Assembly: GCA_963746185.1 (NCBI GenBank)
Contig: CAVVAE010000002.1
Location: forward strand, 1 to 64,000
Source of the DNA: CAVVAE01 sp963746185
GTDB taxonomy: Bacteria > Actinomycetota > Actinomycetes > Propionibacteriales > Nocardioidaceae
Reading direction: 5' to 3'
DNA length: 64,000 bases
Shown here piece by piece: positions 26,105-31,969 of this stretch. How positions within the stretch are numbered: position 1 is the stretch's first letter; each line of letters opens with the position of its first letter. The notes below the pieces were generated by a model that saw only the letters and a list, made by a program, of their open reading frames with translations, had not been told where the DNA came from and did no database searches. The position numbers were made by a program, and so were the translations under genes.

Positions 26105-26967
26105 GCGAGACACAGAGCAGTCGCTCCACTGGAGAACGCGCCGTGAGCTCGACAGTGGAGGTGGCGGTCGATCCCGGCACGGCATTCGCCGCGTTCACCG
26201 ACGAGCTCGACCTTTGGTGGGTCCGTGGCCCGATCAACCACCACGCGGGAGGACGGGTCTTGGCCATGCGTTGCGAGCCTGGCGTGGGTGGCCGGCTGCT
26301 CGAGGTCTACGACGACACCACCGGTGACGCTCTCGAACTCGGCCGGATCACCGTATGGGAGCCAGGACGACGGCTGGCGTGGAAAAGCTCGATCGACGAC
26401 GTACAGACCGATATCCGTTTCGAACCCTCAGCAACCGGCACGGTCGTGCAAGTGGTCGCGCGCATCCCTGAGGACGGCAAGGACCGGGGCGGCACGGCAT
26501 GGGTGCGCGTCGTTCCGAAATGGTTCGGTCCGTGGTGTGCCAACCGAGACGTCGAGCCGCAGGAGGTGCGTGACCTGGCCAGGCTGGCTCTCGGCGTGCA
26601 CTACGCCCGACCGGCCGCGGCCGCTCACTGGCTCGCGGATGTTTTTGGTTTCGAGTCTCCCGATCCACTGCCCGAGGGTGTCGACCCACTCCCGGACGGC
26701 GATCACGGCGATCCCTGGATCGAGTTCCGCATTGGCAACAGCTCACTGATGCTCTTCAAGCTCGACGACGATCGGTCCGACCGTGTTCGCACTCACGTCC
26801 CCTGGGTGTACGTCGACGACATCGAGGGCCACTTCGGCAGATCCACGGGCAACGGCGCCACGATCATCGAGCCGCTCGACAGCCCGTGGGGTCTGCCCCT
26901 TTACGTGGCCGAAGACCTCGAGGGGAACCACTGGACTTTCGTCCAGGCCCGTCCGACCATGCGGTGA
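26101..26967 (+). CDS. SRPBCC (AHSA1-like) and VOC/glyoxalase-like fusion protein
   Basis: A 288-residue two-domain protein. Residues about 15-135 form an SRPBCC/AHSA1 ligand-binding fold (VEVAVDPGTAFAAFTDELDLWW, GGRLLEVYDD, ITVWEPGRRLAWK). Residues about 160-288 form a VOC/glyoxalase-like domain (ARPAAAAHWLADVFGFE, DPWIEFRIGNSSLML, WGLPLYVAEDLEGNHWTF). The C-terminal His and Glu (LEGNHW) could be metal ligands. It is coupled to the ArsR-like gene by an ATGA overlap, so it is probably its regulated partner. A binding or detoxifying role is likely, but the ligand is unknown. Confidence 0.8.
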   Translation: MSETQSSRSTGERAVSSTVEVAVDPGTAFAAFTDELDLWWVRGPINHHAGGRVLAMRCEPGVGGRLLEVYDDTTGDALELGRITVWEPGRRLAWKSSIDDVQTDIRFEPSATGTVVQVVARIPEDGKDRGGTAWVRVVPKWFGPWCANRDVEPQEVRDLARLALGVHYARPAAAAHWLADVFGFESPDPLPEGVDPLPDGDHGDPWIEFRIGNSSLMLFKLDDDRSDRVRTHVPWVYVDDIEGHFGRSTGNGATIIEPLDSPWGLPLYVAEDLEGNHWTFVQARPTMR

Positions 26968-26989
26968 ACGGAAGTGCCGCCGACGTCAC

Positions 26990-28120
26990 CTATGGGCGGT
27001 AGCCGGTCGGCTCATCGCCGAGGTCGACGATCGCGGCGACCGGGCCACCGCCGTCGGGGCCTTGGTGGGCTGCTGACACTGAGACGAAGACTGCCGGGTC
27101 TCCCGTGACCGCGGCCGTCACTCCGCCCACACATGACTTGATCTGCCGGTGCCAGTGCACGTCGGAGTCGTCGAGCATCGCGTTGCGCCGGCCATGCACG
27201 GTGCCGTCCTGCGACACCTCACACTTCAGGAAGACGTTGACGAGCCGGCCGTCGATGTCGGTCGACCGCGGTCGGTCAGGCAGCTCGAGCCCGGCGTCCT
27301 TGATCGCTGCCCAGATGCCTTCTTGGTCAAGAGCGTCGGTCATCACCGAGTGGCCGACCCGGTAGCGGCCGCCGACTCCGCGTGCGTTGCCCACCACGAC
27401 CACCTGCGCCTGGTCGAGCTCGACTCCGGAGGAGCACGACGCCACCGACGAGTAGAGCTCCCGGTTGTGCATCACGTCGTCGTCCGACGGCATCGAGATC
27501 TCGTCGAGCGCGACCGCCACCCCGAGCGCCGTACACCCGTTCGACAGGTCCATCGAGAGATGCGTCTCTTCGGTCCAGACCGTCTTGCCGCGTGACTTGG
27601 CGTCGCGGATCGTGTGGATCGTCAGCAGCGGGGTCTTGGTCTGCACGTAGTGCACGTCAGCCGGATCGGTGATACCGGCCCGCTCCATTGCCTCGGTAAC
27701 GGCGGCGGAGACCTTGGACACCATCGCCACCCGGCCGATGTCTTCGGGGTAGAGCTGCTCGCTCATCGCGAAGCCGACCGTGAGACGCGGCTCGTCTGTC
27801 TGTGGCGCGGAGTCGGACGGCACCGTCGCGAAGATCGTGGCGTGCGGGCTGATCACCCCGTCAGTGCCGCCAGACCAGACGATCGGGATCTCCTTGGCCT
27901 CGGCGGTGGACCGGCTGCCCTTCTCGACGAGCACCTCACGGAACGCGCGGTCGGCGATGATCCGGGTGTAGTCGTTCACGCCGCCGTTGCCCTCGGTCTT
28001 CCCGATCACCGCGATGACCCGGTCGGCCTCAAGCACGCCGTCGTCGATGAGCTCGGCGAGCCCACTGGCGTCGGACACGTGCTTGATCGGAACTTTGCGG
28101 ACCTCGATCGGTTCCGGCAT
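26990..28120 (-). CDS. Ring-opening amidohydrolase (barbiturase / cyanuric acid hydrolase family)
   Basis: A 376-residue member of the small AtzD/barbiturase family, which opens cyanuric acid or barbituric acid rings. Three repeats each carry the family Lys-Ser dyad: K in IGKTEGNGG with S in SGGTDGVISPH (about residue 83), K in VQTKTPLL with S in CSSGVELDQ, and K in LKCEVSQDG with S in IKSCVGGV. The ATG at 28120 has AGGAGAG 7 bases upstream. It lies 23 bases after the carbamate kinase stop. With PucR, NCS2 and a molybdenum hydroxylase in the window, barbituric acid seems the likelier substrate, but family members cannot be separated by eye. Confidence 0.85.
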   Translation of the reverse strand: MPEPIEVRKVPIKHVSDASGLAELIDDGVLEADRVIAVIGKTEGNGGVNDYTRIIADRAFREVLVEKGSRSTAEAKEIPIVWSGGTDGVISPHATIFATVPSDSAPQTDEPRLTVGFAMSEQLYPEDIGRVAMVSKVSAAVTEAMERAGITDPADVHYVQTKTPLLTIHTIRDAKSRGKTVWTEETHLSMDLSNGCTALGVAVALDEISMPSDDDVMHNRELYSSVASCSSGVELDQAQVVVVGNARGVGGRYRVGHSVMTDALDQEGIWAAIKDAGLELPDRPRSTDIDGRLVNVFLKCEVSQDGTVHGRRNAMLDDSDVHWHRQIKSCVGGVTAAVTGDPAVFVSVSAAHQGPDGGGPVAAIVDLGDEPTGYRP

Positions 28121-28143
28121 GGGTTTCTCTCCTGTCACTGGTG

Positions 28144-29109
28144 TCAGCTGCTGTTGGCCTGTCCGGGTGTATGTCCGGGTGGTACGACGATCGTGCCGCT
28201 CTCGCCGCGAACCGCGGCAACGATGTTCGACAGGCTGGTGATCACGCCGGTCTTGCCCGAATCCTCGACGAACCGACAGATGGCGTCGACCTTGGGGCCC
28301 ATCGAGCCGCTAGCAAAGTGACCCGCTGCGGCGTACCCGCGCATCGTCGGCGCGTCGACCTTGCCGATCGGGTGTGCGTTGTCGGTGCCGTAGCCGAGAA
28401 TCGCGTGGTCGACATCGGTGGCGATGACGAGCAGATCGGCGTCGATCGATTTGGCGAGCAGAGCTGCGCCGAGGTCCTTGTCGATGACGGCCTCGACGCC
28501 GCGCAGCTCGCCGTCGGCCTCGCGGACGACGGGGATGCCGCCACCACCGTTCGCCACCACGACGTACCCCTGGTCAGCGAGCGTCGCGACCACTCCCGCG
28601 TCGAGGATCTCCCGCGGCTCCGGGGATGCGACGACGCGACGCCAGCCACGCTCACCGCGGTCCTGGAAATGCTGCCCGTGCTCGATCAGCACGGCGGCTT
28701 CCTCACGCGGGAGGTAGCGGCCGATCGGTTTGGTCGGGTTGCTGAAGCCGGGGTCATCACGGTCGACCCGCGTGCGCGTCACGATTGCCGCAGTCGGGCG
28801 ACTCGCACCTCGCTCTGCGAGTGCCGGCTCGAGCGCGTCGAGCAGGATGAAGCCGAGGGTCGCCTGGGTCTGCGCGCCACACCAGTCGAGCGGGACTGGG
28901 GGGACGACACCTGCAGACAGCTCATTCTTGACGAGCAGGTTGCCGACCTGCGGGCCGTTGCCGTGGGTGATGACGACGTCGACGCCCTCGGCCACCAGGT
29001 CGGCGACGGCCGCCATCGCGGTCTCGGCAGCGGCGATCTGGTCCTCCGGACGAGCACTCCCGTCGGGGCCGGTCATGGCGTTGCCGCCTAGTGCCACCAA
29101 GACCCTCAC
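28144..29109 (-). CDS. arcC: Carbamate kinase
   Basis: A 321-residue amino-acid-kinase-family enzyme. It makes ATP from carbamoyl phosphate and ADP, releasing CO2 and ammonia. VALGGNAM at the N-terminus, THGNGPQVGNLL, ANGGGGIPV and DKDLGAALLA are diagnostic. The GTG at 29109 follows GGAGG by 5 bases and gives the usual MRVLVALGG start; the ATG at 29121 is an alternative. There is no arcA or arcB (arginine deiminase pathway) nearby. Instead it is paired with the ring-opening amidohydrolase, so carbamoyl phosphate probably comes from ureide breakdown. Three 14-base direct repeats lie about 70-110 bases upstream. Confidence 0.93.
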   Translation of the reverse strand: MRVLVALGGNAMTGPDGSARPEDQIAAAETAMAAVADLVAEGVDVVITHGNGPQVGNLLVKNELSAGVVPPVPLDWCGAQTQATLGFILLDALEPALAERGASRPTAAIVTRTRVDRDDPGFSNPTKPIGRYLPREEAAVLIEHGQHFQDRGERGWRRVVASPEPREILDAGVVATLADQGYVVVANGGGGIPVVREADGELRGVEAVIDKDLGAALLAKSIDADLLVIATDVDHAILGYGTDNAHPIGKVDAPTMRGYAAAGHFASGSMGPKVDAICRFVEDSGKTGVITSLSNIVAAVRGESGTIVVPPGHTPGQANSS

Positions 29110-29179
29110 CAGCACCTCCATACCTCGAGCTCGTAGCGCGTGCGGGCCGTCGCGTCGTCCGGTTGTCGGCCGAGGACTC

Positions 29180-29221
29180 GACCCTCGAGACCTGACCCTA
29201 GGGAACCGACCCTAGGGATCG
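29180..29221. repeat. Three 14-base direct repeats upstream of carbamate kinase
   Basis: Units begin at 29180, 29194 and 29208 with exact 14-base spacing: GACCCTCGAGACCT, GACCCTAGGGAACC and GACCCTAGGGATCG. The last two contain the palindrome CCCTAGGG. The array lies 71-112 bases upstream of the carbamate kinase start, so it is a likely binding array for a regulator of that operon. Confidence 0.6.
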
Positions 29222-29333
29222 GCGGCGAGGGTGCCCAATGGCACGTGTCGCCCAAGCAGTCCGGGTCCTTCGTCAGACCTCGCCCGCGGCAGACCCGCCG
29301 TCAGCGTCGGTGCATGAGGGCGGGCGGAGTCTC

Positions 29334-29383
29334 GGCGGTCGAGCCTGTCGAGACCCCGGTGATTTTCGACAAGCTCAATCAGC
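29334..29383. repeat. Dispersed palindrome (GAGC-TGTCGA type), copy 1
   Basis: GGCGGTCGAGCCTGTCGAGA, CCCCGGTGA and TTTTCGACAAGCTCAATC make an imperfect hairpin. It begins 4 bases beyond the HEAT-repeat gene stop. A more perfect copy is at 37088-37135. Such GTCGAGCTTGTCGAAA palindromes are common intergenic repeats in actinobacteria and may end transcription. Confidence 0.7.
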
Positions 29384-29386
29384 TGG

Positions 29387-29980
29387 TCAGCCGAGGTCGG
29401 GCGGTTCGATGTCGAGCCGCTTGGACATGTCGGTCAAGGCACGGGCGGCTGCTCGTCGTACGTCGGCGTCTTCGTCGTCGAGCGCAGTGTCGACAACGGC
29501 CACGTGCTCAGTGTCGCCGACCGCGCCCAGGCAGCGGATGGCGTTGAGGCGGACGCGGGGCAGCTCAGCGGAGGCGAGCGGTACGGCGCCGGGCCCGGCT
29601 TCGCCGATGTCCCGCTTCGTCGCCACCTTGAGACACATCTCGGCCGGCCGCCAGTGCTCGTCGGCCAGACCGTCGACAACCACAGAGGCGGCCGAAGGTG
29701 CCCAGACGTAGAGCAGGCCGCGACCGCCCCAGGTGCGATTCCAGTAGTCGTGCCAGCCCGGGTCGAAGGCAGCTGTCGCGCAGTTCTTGCCGAGGTAGGC
29801 GAGCATGCCGACGTAGTCGTGCGGGTCGCCTCCGGCGAGCAGGTCCGCGCACCAACCAGCGGCAGTGGCCTCCCCGACTCGCTCGCCGAGCTCCGTGACG
29901 AGGTCACGCGGCGTACCGCTGCGTGCGGTGGGCGGCGGGAGCTGGGGTACGTCGATCACGCCGTCATCGTGCCATCCCAC
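29387..29980 (-). CDS. HEAT-repeat domain protein
   Basis: A 197-residue protein. The C-terminal third carries HEAT-type helices (LPRVRLNAIRCLGAVGDTEHVAVVDTALDDEDADVRRAAARAL), a protein-interaction scaffold. The N-terminal part (GMLAYLGKNCATAAFDPGWHDYWNRTWGGRGLLYVW) has a conserved Trp-rich feel but no named domain that I can assign. Start uncertain: the ATG at 29980 has no clear ribosome-binding site, and a GTG at 29959 is possible. No operon partner is obvious. Confidence 0.7.
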   Translation of the reverse strand: MGWHDDGVIDVPQLPPPTARSGTPRDLVTELGERVGEATAAGWCADLLAGGDPHDYVGMLAYLGKNCATAAFDPGWHDYWNRTWGGRGLLYVWAPSAASVVVDGLADEHWRPAEMCLKVATKRDIGEAGPGAVPLASAELPRVRLNAIRCLGAVGDTEHVAVVDTALDDEDADVRRAAARALTDMSKRLDIEPPDLG

Positions 29981-30012
29981 GACGACAGCGTGGCGGTTCT
30001 CGCGGGGATCGA

Positions 30013-30504
30013 TCAGGCGCAGCGGTTGACGGTCTTAATGAGATAGCCGTTGCCGTAGTCGAACGCCATCACCTCTGCCTGAGTGGTGTTGTCCTTGTCC
30101 ACAAAGCGCGCGATGGCACGGGGAGGGCCGTGCTTGATGATGACCACGGTCTCGCCGGGACGGGCCCGACGCTCGAAGAGCGCTTGGACGTTGGGCTTGC
30201 CAGCTGCGTCGGCCAAGTAGTCGATGATCGCGAGGGATTTCTTTTGACACGTCATCGGCGGAGCGATCACCGGCTCGCGCGCGGCATCGCCGGCCCCCTG
30301 GTCCGTTGGCGGCGTCGCTCCGGGAACGCCGGTTGTGCCGTTCGATGGATCGGTGGTGGTCTTCGAGGCATCGGCTGTGGTGTTCGAGGGAGGCGAGTCT
30401 GTGCAGCCGGCGACCAGCACCCCCACTACTGCGGCCAGCACCAGCAGTCCTGGTCGTGTGGTTCGACTGAAACGTTTCGTCGTACTTCGGGTCTTCGCTG
30501 ACAT
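30013..30504 (-). CDS. Putative lipoprotein of unknown function
   Basis: A 163-residue protein with a signal peptide (KRFSRTTRPGLLVLAAVVGVLVAGC) and lipobox LVAGC, so the Cys near residue 34 should be lipidated. A Thr/Ser/Pro-rich linker of about 45 residues leads to an 80-residue globular domain (CQKKSLAIIDYLADAAGKPN, PGETVVIIKHGPPRAIARF, DYGNGYLIKTVNRC). Cysteines at each end of the domain could form a disulfide. I do not recognise the family. Confidence 0.75.
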   Translation of the reverse strand: MSAKTRSTTKRFSRTTRPGLLVLAAVVGVLVAGCTDSPPSNTTADASKTTTDPSNGTTGVPGATPPTDQGAGDAAREPVIAPPMTCQKKSLAIIDYLADAAGKPNVQALFERRARPGETVVIIKHGPPRAIARFVDKDNTTQAEVMAFDYGNGYLIKTVNRCA

Positions 30505-30606
30505 GACACTGGGACGGAGTCGCCCTCCAGACGGTTCCCCGCCCGGCCGACCTGGCCGATCTCACGTCCTGGACAAAAGGCGCCACACGGAGGCAACTCC
30601 CCTGTT

Positions 30607-30663
30607 TGCAAGGCAGGTTTGCCTTGTTCACAAGCCCTTTGGCTTGAAAACAAGGCAAACCCC
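30607..30663. repeat. 46-nt compound palindrome, copy B (inverted relative to copy A)
   Basis: GGTTTGCCTTGTT (30616-30628), CAAGCC (30631-30636), GGCTTG (30641-30646) and AACAAGGCAAACC (30649-30661) repeat copy A with the same spacing. The flanking 9-mer TGCAAGGCA (30607-30615) is the reverse complement of the tail of copy A, so the whole unit is inverted. It ends 6 bases before the AraC-type gene. Confidence 0.8.
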
Positions 30664-30668
30664 GACGG

Positions 30669-31565
30669 ATGCTGGGCGGTGTGGCGGCGGTAGAGACGGT
30701 AGAGGCGGCGGAGGCGGAGCCCAAGGGGGGCGAGCGGCAGCTGGCGTTGACCCGCACCCCCACCCGCGGCCTGCTCGGACGACGAGACGTGCGTCCCTTC
30801 GTGCTGACCCGCTACGCCCCTTCTCCCGACCTGGCCTGGTGCCTCGAGCACCACTGGGTCGTCACGTGGGACGTTCCCGACGACACCGAGGCCGTCTCGC
30901 AGGTGCTGCCCTATCCCAGCGTCAACCTCTCGTTCACCGACGACCGCTTCAATGTCACCGGCGTGGTGAGCCACGTCTTCACACACCCGCTTCGCGGTCA
31001 GGGCTGGGTCTACGGGATGAAGTTCCGGCCGGGAGGGGCACGGCCGTTCGTCCCGTTCGACGTACGACGGCTGACTGATCACTCCGTTTCCGCCACCGAC
31101 GTCTGGCCCGAGGCGGCACACCTGCGCGGCGAGCTCGAGCAGTTCGCCGGCCCCGACGACGTACCCGCCCTGGTCGACTCCGGCGAACGTTTCATCCGCT
31201 CCTTCGACATCGCCGAAGACCCCGTCGTCGCCGTGGTGAGTGAGCTGACGATGCGCCTCCTCACCGACCCGACCGTGCGACGCGTCACCGATGTCTGCGA
31301 CAACGGTCTCGAGCAGCGCACCCTGCAGAGGCTGTTTCGCGCCTACGTCGGGGTGACTCCGCGCTGGGTCCTCCAACGGGGCCGGCTGCACCTCGCTGCC
31401 GAACGGGTCACCGACCACGCAGAGACCGGCACCGGTCCGGCCTGGGCGGAGCTGGCGGCCGACCTGGGCTACAGCGACCAGGCCCACTTCATCCGCGACT
31501 TTCGCCGGGTTCTGGGTGAGACGCCGGCCAAGTACGCCGAGCGCCTCGCAGGCGCAGGCGCCTGA
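30669..31565 (+). CDS. AraC family transcriptional regulator
   Basis: About 298 residues. The N-terminal half (about residues 40-160: LTRYAPSPDLAWCLEHHWVVTWDVP, LPYPSVNLSFTDD, GVVSHVFTHPLRGQGWVYGMKFRPGGARPF) is the DUF6597-type sensor domain. The C-terminal AraC DNA-binding domain contains LEQRTLQRLFRAYVGVTPRWVLQRGRLHLAAE and ADLGYSDQAHFIRDFRRVLGETPAKYA. The ATG at 30669 lies right after a palindromic repeat. Start and first about 30 residues are uncertain. Target genes are unknown. Confidence 0.85.
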   Translation: MLGGVAAVETVEAAEAEPKGGERQLALTRTPTRGLLGRRDVRPFVLTRYAPSPDLAWCLEHHWVVTWDVPDDTEAVSQVLPYPSVNLSFTDDRFNVTGVVSHVFTHPLRGQGWVYGMKFRPGGARPFVPFDVRRLTDHSVSATDVWPEAAHLRGELEQFAGPDDVPALVDSGERFIRSFDIAEDPVVAVVSELTMRLLTDPTVRRVTDVCDNGLEQRTLQRLFRAYVGVTPRWVLQRGRLHLAAERVTDHAETGTGPAWAELAADLGYSDQAHFIRDFRRVLGETPAKYAERLAGAGA

Positions 31566-31705
31566 CTCAAACGCGCACGCGCCGGTGGCCCGTGTCTAAG
31601 GTACGACGGCGCTGCCGCATCACGGATACGCCGTTGTCCCCATGTGTCCAGGTGCCTTAGAGAGCGAAAGTCGACTCATCAGATCACACCGATGAGGAGA
31701 CTCCG

Positions 31706-31882
31706 ATGCTGCCGATCCCCGAACCTTTCATCCAGTCCGAGCTCGACTTCCACCGCGAGCGCATCACCGAGCACTTCGCTGCGGCTGAGCTTCGCCGCCG
31801 CTCTCGCCTTGCGCGGCGCCGCGACCGCAAGAACCGAGTCGCGAAACGGGCGAGGCATCATCGAATCGCCGAGGCGCGCTAG
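31706..31882 (+). CDS. Small basic protein, 58 residues
   Basis: ATG at 31706 with GAGGAGA about 8 bases upstream and a stop at 31882. The peptide starts MLPIPEPFIQSELDFHRERI and turns strongly basic (RRRSRLARRRDRKNRVAKRARHH region). It looks like a helix with a positive tail, fit to bind nucleic acid. Three bases separate it from a GTG that opens the reading frame of the LuxR-type regulator, so they may be co-transcribed. No family recognised. Confidence 0.55.
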   Translation: MLPIPEPFIQSELDFHRERITEHFAAAELRRRSRLARRRDRKNRVAKRARHHRIAEAR

Positions 31883-31969
31883 CGCGTGCCGACAGCCAAG
31901 ACGGCGGAGGCAGCGGCTGACCTCGCCGACGTTCCCGTCCGGTTCACCGCGTTGTCGGTCGAAGCAGGG

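Noticed and set aside
28144..29109. Part of an arginine deiminase (arc) pathway
   Set aside because: No arginine deiminase or catabolic ornithine carbamoyltransferase is adjacent. The neighbour is a ring-opening amidohydrolase, and argF belongs to the biosynthetic operon.
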